Origin: a bacterium
Lineage (GTDB): Bacteria > UBA9089 > CG2-30-40-21
NCBI GenBank assembly: GCA_018814245.1
Contig: JAHIZN010000166.1
Coordinates: 1-6,437 of the forward strand
Length of the DNA: 6,437 nt
Reading direction: 5' to 3'
The first letter of the stretch is position 1. The number at the start of each line of letters is the position of its first letter. Shown one piece after another: positions 1 to 6,290 of the stretch. Under the pieces are notes generated by a model. The model did not search any database and was not told where the DNA came from. It saw only the letters and a list, made by a program, of their open reading frames with translations. The translations under genes and the position numbers were made by a program.

Positions 1-300
1 CACTACCTTTATCTGCACAGCACTTGAGTTTATTGTGGTGGGTACTGTCCATCGGTATGGTGATGATGCATTACTATTAATAGCTGTCCATATACCATTA
101 CCCACGGTGTAGTATAAGCTTGCCTGACATGGTAACAGTCCGCCGTCTGTCTGCCATTCAATGTATGACTGTGCCCCGACGGCAATACATATTAATCCAG
201 TTGGCTGAACCAATGCTGCCTTTAATGGGGATATATTCTGCTTTGTTTTGAATGTCCACTTGTATGCCTCTTGTAATTGGTTGCCTGAACAGGTATCTTT
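1..300 (-). repeat. Second copy of the 300-bp internal repeat
   Basis: This is the partner of 1231-1530. It encodes the start of the sixth KNH-like unit and the end of the fifth Big_5 unit. Several differences from the partner are amino-acid neutral; among the few changes are IAVGA versus IAGGA and TAIN versus TTIN. Confidence 0.9.
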
Positions 301-3300
301 TGCCTGTGTGGTTATGACACAGCTATACACTGTGTTTGATAGAAAATTGTTTACGCCAATATTTAATACAGTGTTGTTGCTGTTCCAGCTGTATCTGGTA
401 ATCCCCGGGTCAGGGGCAATGACAAAGCTGCCCTGGCTCTGCAGAGCATTCATCTCTTCGCTAAATACTATGGTTATGGTGCCAACACCTGCATCAACAT
501 TGGTGATATTGTTGGCAGGTGTGGTTGATTGTATGGTTGGCGGGCTTGAGTCTATCTCAAAGGCAGCATCGCTTTCGTCGCTGACAGTATTGTTTGCAGC
601 ATCTGTCACTGATACCTTGATCCTTACCTGCGTGGAGTCAATTCGACCAATATTCCAGCAATACGGTGACTCAAGGCTGCCATTTTCTATCAAGTATGTA
701 GCTGTGCCAATGCAGTAGCTCAAGGCTACTGACTTATACGGACTGATACCGCCAGACATGTTCCAGTATACATCATGCCGGCTATTACCCTGCCAGCACT
801 CATTGCTGCCAGGGATGCTATCCCCATTGGGCAATAGTACCTGTGCCTTGAGTGGTGATACCTGCTTCTCGGTAACAAATTCCCATGTATAGTTCTTGGC
901 TAAGTGATTGCCGGCACAGGTATCCCTGGCGCCAGTTGTGATCATGCAGGTATATCGTGTATCATAGCTAAGTTCAGCTGTCTTGATTATCAGGGTGCTT
1001 GTCCCATTGCTCCAGCTGTAGGTTATGCTCCCCGGGTTTGATACCATCACAAACGAAACTTGTGTCTCAGCAGGATTCATCTCCTCACTGAAGTTGATGA
1101 TTATTGATGTGTTGCGGCTGATGTCAATGCCATCCCTTGTTGGTATGATGCTGGTAATGGTTGGCGGGATTGAGTCTGCCTCAAAGCAAGGGCTTACTGC
1201 ATCAGCTGTTACCCCAAGTGAATCCTTTACCACTACCTTTATCTGCACAGCACTTGAGTTTATTGTGGTGGGCACTGTCCAGCGGTATGGTGATGATGCA
1301 TTGCTATTAATGGTTGTCCATATGCCATTACCCACGGTGTAGTATAAACTTGCCTGACATGGCAACAGTCCGCCGTCTGTCTGCCATTCAATGTATGACT
1401 GTGCTCCGCCGGCAATACATATTAATCCAGTTGGCTGAACCAATGCTGCCTTTAGCTGGGCTATATCCTGCTTTGTTTTGAATGTCCATTTGTATGCCTC
1501 TTGTAATGGGTTGCCGCTACAGGCATCTTTTGCTTGTGTAGTTATGATGCAGGTATACTCTGTATTTGGCAGAAGTTTGTCCACAAAAATACTCAATACA
1601 GTGCTGCTACTGTCCCAGCTGTATCTGGTATTCCCCGGATTCGGGCTGATGACAATCGCACCCTGACTTTGCTGTACATCCATTGCCTTGCTGAATATTA
1701 CAGTTATCGTAGCGGCACCTGCATCAACACTGCTGATATTGTTTGCCGGGCTGACAGACTGTATGCTCGGCAAGGTTGAGTCAATCTCAAAGACAGGGCT
1801 TATGTCAGTCTGTGCTGTACACGCATCACACACAACCACCTTTACCTGCACCTGTTTTGAATCAATTGACGGCACTCGCCACACGAACGACTGGCTTGTT
1901 ATGTTATCAGCAAGCAATGTCCAGCTTGTTCCTGTACCATAATACAATTTTGCAGTATACCCCGGCACCCCACCGGTTGCTGTCCATTTGAGGACACAAT
2001 CACTTCCACCGGCAAGGCATTTTTTTATCTCCCCAAATTTTACACAGAGTTCAATCGGCATTGGCTCGGTCATGAATGTCCATGTATAGGCAGATGCCAT
2101 CTTGTTGCCGGCACGATCACTTGCCCCTGTAGAAACCGTACAGGCATACTGGGTATTGTATGCAAGGGTATTTATGTCCACATTCAGGGTAGTTGTGCCA
2201 TTGCCCCATGAATAGTTGAGGATGCCCGGGTTTGGGGTAATACTAAAGGCAGATTTGGTGATACAGGTATACATTTCCTCATTAAAGTTAATCACCAATC
2301 TTGAGGAAACAGGGGTATTTGTTGCTCCATTTAGCGGCGAAGCACTCACCACTATTGGCGGTGTTGAATCAATCTTGAGTATATCCTTATTAGTGTTGTC
2401 AATCTGAACACCAGCAGCGTCCGTAGCCACTACCTTGAGCTTAACATCATTGAAATTTCCCCATGGTACCCTCCACCGGCATGAGGTTGTATTTGTTCCT
2501 TGTGTAATAGGCAGATACACCTTCCCGCCATCTGTAGAATAATAGAGGTCAATGAGATACGGCGGCAAACCCCCGCTCACCTGCCAGGTAATATCATACT
2601 CATTTCCGCCAATCAATGATGTCCCTGATCCTGGAAAAAGAAGTACAGATTGAAGTGATGTTAGTTGTTTTTCTGTATAAAATGCCCACTCATATTTCTG
2701 AAGCATGGGATTTTTAGCATACAGGTCTGTTGCCTGTGGCGTTATCACACAATTATACAGGGTATTATACCCAAGGTTCTTCAAATCAACGGTTAATGTC
2801 TTGCCATCATTGCTCCATTTATACCCATTTATCCCTGGGTTCGGGTTAATAGCAAATGCAGCCTCTGTACTCGAATGGTTCATAACCTCGCTAAAGTTTA
2901 TGACTATATCTGTATCAATTGCTACGCCAGACAGCTTATTTGCCGGGAAAATACCGCTAACAAATGGGGCAGTAGAATCGATGCTAAGGCTGACATCGCT
3001 TTCATCATAGCTATAGTCTCCCCTTCCATCTGTTAATTCAACCTTTATGCGTAATGAATTCGAATCTATTGATGGTACTAACCATTTATAAGAAGAGCTG
3101 CTTGTTACTGTAGCAATTTTATATGGATAGGTTCGACCATTGTCAGTAGAATAGGAAAGCGAGATGGTATATGGTAATACTGCCCCTGAAATTGTCCATT
3201 TAACCTCATACTGCTTGCCGCCAGAAAGGTACTCACTACCATTTGGAGAGGTAAGGATAAGGTAATCGCTGGCAATATGGCAATCCGTAGTTATCTTACC

Positions 3301-4596
3301 CTTTGGTACCTCTGATGGGTGAAGTACATCAATTATCTGCAACCCACCCGAACCATCCGCAACAAAAGCAGTTCTGCCGGAAAGACAAACCCCATAGGCT
3401 TTGCCCGGTGTTTTATAATTAGACACAATAATGGGATTGGTTACATCCGAGGCATTGATTATTTGCAAGCCGCTGCCCTGTCCATCAGCCATGTATACGA
3501 ATCCATCCGAGACATAAATCTTGCTGGCAATACATGGCGTGGTACAACAGCCAACCAGCTTAGGGGAAGACGGGTTTGAGATATCAATTATCTGCAAGCC
3601 TGAATATTGACCATCAGCCACAAAGGCATACTTACCAACTATCTGAACATCATAAGCCTTGCCCTTTGTATTATAGGTACTAATCAGCCTTGGGCTATTA
3701 GGATTTGATACATCTATGATTTTTAATCCATTCACCCCATCTGCCAGATAGGCATATTGTCCTGAAACCCAGATACCATAAGCCGTGCCATCTGTACGGC
3801 ATGTGCCCACAATCACAGGCTGTTTGGGATTTTGCACATCAATTATTTGCAAGCCCAGTCGATAATCAGCCAGATAGGCATATCTGCCCTCAACAAAAAC
3901 ATCGTATGCCCAGCCATAGGTATAGCAGGTGCCGGTAAGGAGGAGGTTTTTGGGATTGGTAACATCAATTATCTGCAAGCCGGAATAGGCATCAGCCACG
4001 AAAGCATAACCATTCTTAACACAAACATCGTATGACCAGCCAGTGGTATTATAATTATTGATCAATAATGGTTTTTTGGGGTTGGCAACATCCAGAATAT
4101 ATAATCCAGAACGGAAAGAGGCAACGAAAGCCACATTATCAACCACAGATACCCCATAAGCAACATCATAGGTATCAAAGGCAGAAAGCAGGATTGGCAG
4201 GTCATTATTCCCCTCAGAAAACTTAAATCTGCCTAACTTTGGATCAATAGCCACGCTGCCTGCCGGGATACTTAGCCTTGGCCATCCAGCTGCATCCGAA
4301 AGATCCATGCCTATAATTTTTTTGGGGTATGGGTATTTGTTTGAGGCAATATCGATACCATCAACATATAACCTCATACCGTCAATTGTTCCGTAACAAG
4401 AATGGATTTCATTACAGCCAATGGGACTGCCATCCTTCTTCAATATCTGCTGGTCAGCATTATCAGTGGAAAACTTAAATGTAGCAGGGTTTGTGTCCCT
4501 GGCATCACCGACAATTACACCTGTCAACTCACAGGCATAAACCGTGGTATTAAGGATAAGAAGCATTGCGATGAATATTGCTGATACATTTTTCAT
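1..4596 (-). CDS. Giant secreted LVIVD-propeller / KNH-like / Big_5 modular protein (3' end beyond window)
   Basis: The minus frame starting at 4596 is open for 1532 codons and continues past base 1, so the C-terminus is missing. Residues 1-21 form a signal peptide (K at 2-3, hydrophobic core, VYA before C22; lipoprotein processing is possible but the lipobox is poor). Residues 22-135 are an unrecognised domain with C22, two further cysteines near 61-67, and a motif DPKLGRFKF near 118. Residues 136-430 carry seven LVIVD-type repeats (GLQIIDVxNP). From about 443 on, KNH-like Ser/Thr-rich sandwiches (SPNGSEYLSGG, LSYSTDNG) alternate with Big_5-like Ig domains (PPTI, PANN, INFSEEMN, NPG, YSWSNG, YTWxF). 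Big_5 units start near 539, 743, 938, 1140 and 1348; a sixth KNH unit is cut by the window edge. Extracellular adhesion or surface display is inferred from the architecture; no catalytic motif is visible. A C-terminal anchor or sorting signal would lie off-window. Family calls come from recognised motifs, not a search. Confidence 0.9.
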   Translation of the reverse strand, partial: MKNVSAIFIAMLLILNTTVYACELTGVIVGDARDTNPATFKFSTDNADQQILKKDGSPIGCNEIHSCYGTIDGMRLYVDGIDIASNKYPYPKKIIGMDLSDAAGWPRLSIPAGSVAIDPKLGRFKFSEGNNDLPILLSAFDTYDVAYGVSVVDNVAFVASFRSGLYILDVANPKKPLLINNYNTTGWSYDVCVKNGYAFVADAYSGLQIIDVTNPKNLLLTGTCYTYGWAYDVFVEGRYAYLADYRLGLQIIDVQNPKQPVIVGTCRTDGTAYGIWVSGQYAYLADGVNGLKIIDVSNPNSPRLISTYNTKGKAYDVQIVGKYAFVADGQYSGLQIIDISNPSSPKLVGCCTTPCIASKIYVSDGFVYMADGQGSGLQIINASDVTNPIIVSNYKTPGKAYGVCLSGRTAFVADGSGGLQIIDVLHPSEVPKGKITTDCHIASDYLILTSPNGSEYLSGGKQYEVKWTISGAVLPYTISLSYSTDNGRTYPYKIATVTSSSSYKWLVPSIDSNSLRIKVELTDGRGDYSYDESDVSLSIDSTAPFVSGIFPANKLSGVAIDTDIVINFSEVMNHSSTEAAFAINPNPGINGYKWSNDGKTLTVDLKNLGYNTLYNCVITPQATDLYAKNPMLQKYEWAFYTEKQLTSLQSVLLFPGSGTSLIGGNEYDITWQVSGGLPPYLIDLYYSTDGGKVYLPITQGTNTTSCRWRVPWGNFNDVKLKVVATDAAGVQIDNTNKDILKIDSTPPIVVSASPLNGATNTPVSSRLVINFNEEMYTCITKSAFSITPNPGILNYSWGNGTTTLNVDINTLAYNTQYACTVSTGASDRAGNKMASAYTWTFMTEPMPIELCVKFGEIKKCLAGGSDCVLKWTATGGVPGYTAKLYYGTGTSWTLLADNITSQSFVWRVPSIDSKQVQVKVVVCDACTAQTDISPVFEIDSTLPSIQSVSPANNISSVDAGAATITVIFSKAMDVQQSQGAIVISPNPGNTRYSWDSSSTVLSIFVDKLLPNTEYTCIITTQAKDACSGNPLQEAYKWTFKTKQDIAQLKAALVQPTGLICIAGGAQSYIEWQTDGGLLPCQASLYYTVGNGIWTTINSNASSPYRWTVPTTINSSAVQIKVVVKDSLGVTADAVSPCFEADSIPPTITSIIPTRDGIDISRNTSIIINFSEEMNPAETQVSFVMVSNPGSITYSWSNGTSTLIIKTAELSYDTRYTCMITTGARDTCAGNHLAKNYTWEFVTEKQVSPLKAQVLLPNGDSIPGSNECWQGNSRHDVYWNMSGGISPYKSVALSYCIGTATYLIENGSLESPYCWNIGRIDSTQVRIKVSVTDAANNTVSDESDAAFEIDSSPPTIQSTTPANNITNVDAGVGTITIVFSEEMNALQSQGSFVIAPDPGITRYSWNSNNTVLNIGVNNFLSNTVYSCVITTQAKDTCSGNQLQEAYKWTFKTKQNISPLKAALVQPTGLICIAVGAQSYIEWQTDGGLLPCQASLYYTVGNGIWTAINSNASSPYRWTVPTTINSSAVQIKVV
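1231..1530 (-). repeat. 300-bp near-identical copy of bases 1-300 (410-codon offset)
   Basis: Aligning 1231-1530 with 1-300 without gaps gives 21 mismatches, 93% identity. Identity falls to about 73-78% over the next two 60-base blocks (301-420 against 1531-1650). The tract covers the KNH-like unit beginning ALVQPTG and the end of the preceding Big_5 unit. The offset is exactly 1230 bases, so the frame is kept. The left limit of the conserved tract lies outside the window. Confidence 0.9.
3310..4191 (-). repeat. Seven LVIVD-type repeats (beta-propeller blades)
   Basis: The core motif (S)GL-Q/K/Y-I-I-D/L-x(3)-P recurs at residues near 162, 204, 247, 288, 332, 374 and 418, every 42-44 residues. 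Between cores, each unit has a conserved AYDVxVxGxYAFVADG-like stretch. At DNA level the plus-strand string atcaattatctgcaagcc or a close variant recurs near 3328, 3583, 3838 and 3963. Seven units of this length fit one closed seven-bladed propeller. The sixth blade (SGLQIINASDVTNP) carries a small insertion. Known LVIVD repeats occur in bacterial and archaeal surface proteins; ligand unknown. Confidence 0.85.
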
Positions 4597-4600
4597 AGTT

Positions 4601-4605
4601 CCCCC
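4601..4605 (-). promoter_or_regulatory. Shine-Dalgarno-like G run for the giant gene
   Basis: Read on the minus strand, GGGGG lies four bases before the ATG at 4596 (GGGGGAACTATG). It is not a canonical AGGAGG, but the position fits. It supports this start together with the signal peptide that follows directly. Confidence 0.5.
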
Positions 4606-4673
4606 AACCCTTGAGAAAGGTCTGACCCTAACTCTTCCTCAAAACTAATAATCATGTACCCACAAAATCATCA

Positions 4674-4702
4674 TTTGTACCATCTGGTACAGATTCTGAC
4701 AA
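4674..4702 (-). promoter_or_regulatory. Candidate sigma-70 promoter for the giant gene
   Basis: On the minus strand, TTGTCA (4702-4697) and TACAAA (4679-4674) are 17 bases apart and would start transcription about 70 bases before the ATG. The -35 matches consensus at 5 of 6 positions and the -10 at 4 of 6, so this is only a candidate. A palindrome lies between and over the elements, which makes a regulated promoter plausible. Confidence 0.35.
4677..4690. promoter_or_regulatory. 14-bp palindrome GTACCATCTGGTAC, possible operator
   Basis: It has two perfect 6-bp arms (GTACCA / TGGTAC) around a 2-base centre. The centre is too small for an RNA hairpin loop, so a DNA-binding site for a dimeric regulator is the better reading. 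It overlaps the spacer and -10 of the candidate promoter for the giant gene. The regulator is unknown. Confidence 0.4.
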
Positions 4703-4766
4703 TTAAATATTATGGCTACAAGTCATAACTGTTTATGGTTATAAATATTAGCAAAATTTCCCTGCC

Positions 4767-4783
4767 TTGGCATCATTTTTGCA
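4767..4783 (+). promoter_or_regulatory. Sigma-54 (-24/-12) promoter
   Basis: TTGGCATCATTTTTGCA matches the sigma-54 consensus TTGGCACG-N4-TTGCA at nearly every conserved base, with the diagnostic 12-base distance between the GG and GC dinucleotides. It points away from the giant gene, with a predicted start near 4794. The nearest plus-strand gene start is about 650 bases downstream, beyond a hairpin. An enhancer-binding activator site was not identified; imperfect dyads near 4713-4736 are upstream but unconvincing. Confidence 0.6.
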
Positions 4784-4793
4784 TTATAAGTAA

Positions 4794-4850
4794 TGCTAAA
4801 TCACAGCATCAGGGGATAGTTGTGTTTTGATACACCTATCCCCTTTAATA
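4794..4850 (+). ncRNA. Candidate small RNA downstream of the sigma-54 promoter
   Basis: A transcript started by the sigma-54 promoter would begin at or within a small hairpin (ATGCT 4793-4797 with AGCAT 4805-4809, 7-base loop). It would then meet a strong hairpin at 4811-4844 followed by a T-rich stretch. That gives an RNA of about 55-60 nt with two stems and no reading frame of note. Alternatives are a terminated leader or a remnant of a lost gene. Prediction from promoter and structure only. Confidence 0.3.
4811..4846 (+). terminator. Terminator-like hairpin
   Basis: AGGGGATAG (4811-4819) pairs perfectly with CTATCCCCT (4836-4844), and an inner GTGT/ACAC stem closes on a 6-base loop after a 2-base bulge. 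The following TTTAATAATTT is T-rich but interrupted, so termination efficiency is uncertain. The T-rich side is on the plus strand; read on the minus strand the hairpin has no such tail. Confidence 0.5.
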
Positions 4851-4999
4851 ATTTAATGTTAGCAATTTTCATACCAGCAGCAGGATAACTGAGATTAGTT
4901 GGCATGATAAGAATAGATACTGCTATCACTTATTCATAATCTATCCTATTGTTTAGTCTTATCTTATGTAGTTTTTTAATATAGGAATACACCATACAA

Positions 5000-5047
5000 T
5001 GTCCATTTTTCGGACACATCTGTTTGTACATGTCCAATTATTAGACA
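5000..5047. repeat. Two 17-bp imperfect palindromes, TGTCC-type, 31 bp apart
   Basis: TGTCCATTTTTCGGACA (5000-5016) and TGTCCAATTATTAGACA (5031-5047) share 13 of 17 bases, and each is an imperfect inverted repeat. The start-to-start distance of 31 bp is close to three helical turns, so both would lie on one face of the DNA. They could be operator sites or the repeated transposase-binding sites found at the ends of some insertion sequences (IS21-type layout). No transposase gene is visible next to them. Confidence 0.5.
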
Positions 5048-5130
5048 GTCAGTGATTCTTTTGTGAAAATTGCGAGATGTGCAATTAGAAATCATCGCAG
5101 AGGCATGAATTGTTTTTATTTGCCACAATG

Positions 5131-5164
5131 AATAATGTCACCCCTGCTACAATAATGCCACCCC
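5131..5164. repeat. Pair of 14-bp direct repeats with 20-bp period
   Basis: AATAATGTCACCCC (5131-5144) and AATAATGCCACCCC (5151-5164) differ at one base and are separated by TGCTAC. On the minus strand they read GGGGTGRCATTATT. Such short tandem sites occur as multiple transposase-binding repeats near transposon ends. They may belong with the TGTCC palindromes at 5000-5047 as parts of one decayed element; that link is inferred. Confidence 0.5.
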
Positions 5165-5406
5165 TTCGTGATTTAATTGCCCGCACATGCCAGTAGCAAG
5201 TGCAACAATATTTACAGAAGAAGAGCCCATCTGATCCCCTCTTGTAGTTGTCACCAAACTTCCTTGCTCTTTGTGCAAGAATCTCACGGGTAAAGTATTA
5301 ATGAGCATTTCTTTTAAATATTTGCCTGATGTATCGGATTTGCCGCATGTAATTTCGGCAAAAATTGGGGATGTGCGGGGATTGTGGCTTGCGATGAACA
5401 TTTCAG

Positions 5407-5435
5407 TTGACTTATCTAAAATAAAGGAGTATAGT
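5407..5435 (+). promoter_or_regulatory. Candidate sigma-70 promoter immediately before the HEAT gene
   Basis: TTGACT (5407-5412) and TATAGT (5430-5435) are 17 bases apart, each matching consensus at 5 of 6 positions. The predicted start falls at about 5441-5443, on the ATG itself, which would give a leaderless or nearly leaderless mRNA. The Shine-Dalgarno at 5425-5429 would then not be transcribed from it. It may be coincidence in AT-rich DNA. Confidence 0.35.
5425..5429 (+). promoter_or_regulatory. Shine-Dalgarno AGGAG deciding the HEAT-gene start
   Basis: AAAGGAG ends 12 bases before the ATG at 5442. The spacing is long but usable. No comparable site precedes the in-frame upstream candidates (TTG 5271, ATG 5301, ATG 5394), and the signal-like MKKRLVK begins exactly here. 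Confidence 0.6.
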
Positions 5436-5441
5436 AATATC

Positions 5442-6290
5442 ATGAAGAAGAGATTAGTGAAATGTTGGAAACTGATAATTGGGAGTGGATTGATAATAAT
5501 AGTATTTTTTACTTCCATAGTGGAGAGGAATGGACAGCAAGATAGGGGACAAAATTTAATATTTCCCCCTTTAGCCTATGGTGAAGAGAAAATCAATAAA
5601 GTAGAGAAGATAAATAGATTGATTGAAAGGGCTATGGCAGGAGAGTATATTGTCGGAGAAGAATTAGATGAAGTAGGTAAAAAAGCATGCCCATCGTTAG
5701 AAAAGTTATTAACACACCAAGACCTAAATGTTCAATGTAGAGCTTTGCAAGCAATAATCGCAATCGATTACAAAAAAGTCCCAATATTATTAGAGATGCT
5801 TCCTAAATGGCTTAAAGATGAATTTTGTGAATATGAAATAATTACAGAACTTGGTAAAACAAAAGATAAAAGGGTGATAGAACCATTAGTGAAGATATTG
5901 GAAAATAAGGATATATCTGTAAATGTCAGAGGATTTGCAATAGATGCCCTCTCCATGATGGAAGACAAAAGGGTTCTTCAGGCATTATTAAATGGATTAA
6001 ATGATAAAGACCCACAAATCCGAGCTTGGTCAATCCAAGGACTAATGCCTTTTTGGTCAATCCAGAGACTGGCACCTTTTAGGGATAAGAAAGCAGTATT
6101 TATGGTAATGGAATTACTTGCTGATTCAAATGTTAGGGTAAGAAGCAATGCAGTTTGGTTTTTGGGAATTGCTAATGATAGTCTTTGTGTGCCGGCGTTA
6201 ATCAAAAAGTTAGATGAAACTGATGTAAAAGTTAAAGAACTTATAATTAGAGTACTTGGGAAAATGAGAGATGAAAGAGCAATCCTGTAG
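5442..6290 (+). CDS. Signal-anchored HEAT-repeat protein, 3' end cut off by an IS3-family insertion
   Basis: The product is 282 residues from the ATG at 5442. Residues 1-10 are basic (MKKRLVKCWK) and 11-27 hydrophobic (a signal peptide or membrane anchor), followed by a polar linker with AYG near 47 that could be a cleavage site. From about residue 80 helical HEAT/PBS-lyase-like repeats follow every 31-33 residues (near 80, 110, 142, 175, 215, 246), with the DKRVIEPLVKILENKD pattern typical of the family. These are protein-binding scaffolds; the partner is unknown and no catalytic residues are expected. The 175-214 unit is lengthened by a 9-residue duplication. The frame ends at DERAIL, just where the next repeat should begin (usually DERAIPALI), and the last two bases of CTG and the TAG stop are the first bases of the inserted element. 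The gene was therefore longer. Whether the shortened protein is made is unknown. Confidence 0.85.
   Translation: MKKRLVKCWKLIIGSGLIIIVFFTSIVERNGQQDRGQNLIFPPLAYGEEKINKVEKINRLIERAMAGEYIVGEELDEVGKKACPSLEKLLTHQDLNVQCRALQAIIAIDYKKVPILLEMLPKWLKDEFCEYEIITELGKTKDKRVIEPLVKILENKDISVNVRGFAIDALSMMEDKRVLQALLNGLNDKDPQIRAWSIQGLMPFWSIQRLAPFRDKKAVFMVMELLADSNVRVRSNAVWFLGIANDSLCVPALIKKLDETDVKVKELIIRVLGKMRDERAIL
6027..6080 (+). repeat. 27-bp in-frame tandem duplication in the HEAT gene
   Basis: Two adjacent 27-base units (6027-6053 and 6054-6080) share 21 of 27 bases and encode WSIQGLMPF and WSIQRLAPF. Differences are clustered in the second half of each unit. The duplication keeps the frame and lengthens one HEAT repeat. 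Confidence 0.85.

Larger units (their letters stand above)
1..3270 (-). repeat. Alternating KNH-like / Big_5-like module array
   Basis: From about residue 443 to the window edge the protein is built from pairs of a KNH-like sandwich and a Big_5-like Ig domain, with a period of 195-208 residues. Each Big_5 unit opens with a variant of IDSxPPxIxSxxPANN and closes with WxFxTxKQ, which leads straight into the next KNH unit. Five complete KNH units, five complete Big_5 units and part of a sixth KNH unit are visible. Proximal units are divergent and distal ones much more alike, which suggests growth by recent duplication on the C-terminal side. Confidence 0.8.
4597..5441. other. Gene-poor divergent intergenic region
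   Basis: About 845 bases separate the divergent giant gene and the HEAT gene. No reading frame here has a recognisable product, a good ribosome binding site and plausible composition together. The plus frame of the HEAT gene stays open upstream to about 5271, and a minus frame is open at 5147-5518; neither looks like a known protein. The region does hold promoter-like elements, hairpins and short repeats listed separately, and its 5000-5164 part may be the remains of a mobile element. Confidence 0.6.

Noticed and set aside
3320..4110. Regularly spaced similar strings (atcaattatctgcaagcc and variants), suggestive of a CRISPR array
   Set aside because: Spacing is about 125-130 bases, all copies are in one coding frame as the LVIVD motif, and the intervening sequence is itself conserved. 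This is a protein repeat.
248..4584. Plus-strand open frames of 60-156 codons opposite the giant gene
   Set aside because: They are antisense to a continuous 1532-codon minus frame with clear domain motifs, their repeats merely mirror the module repeats, and they lack convincing ribosome binding sites.
4713..4736. Imperfect inverted repeat (ATAAC/GTTAT) as an activator site for the sigma-54 promoter
   Set aside because: Arms are only 5 bases in AT-rich DNA, so chance is likely, and the site is closer to the promoter than typical enhancers.
4905..4922. Second TGGCATG resembling a sigma-54 -24 box
   Set aside because: There is no TTGC at the required distance downstream.
5271..5441. N-terminal extension of the HEAT protein to an upstream TTG or ATG
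   Set aside because: No ribosome binding site precedes those starts, and the extension would bury the typical signal-like MKKRLVK sequence. AGGAG before 5442 favours the shorter form.
5147..5518. Minus-strand frame of 123 codons
   Set aside because: It overlaps the start of the HEAT gene, has no recognisable domain, and runs into the short direct repeats. Composition does not support a gene.
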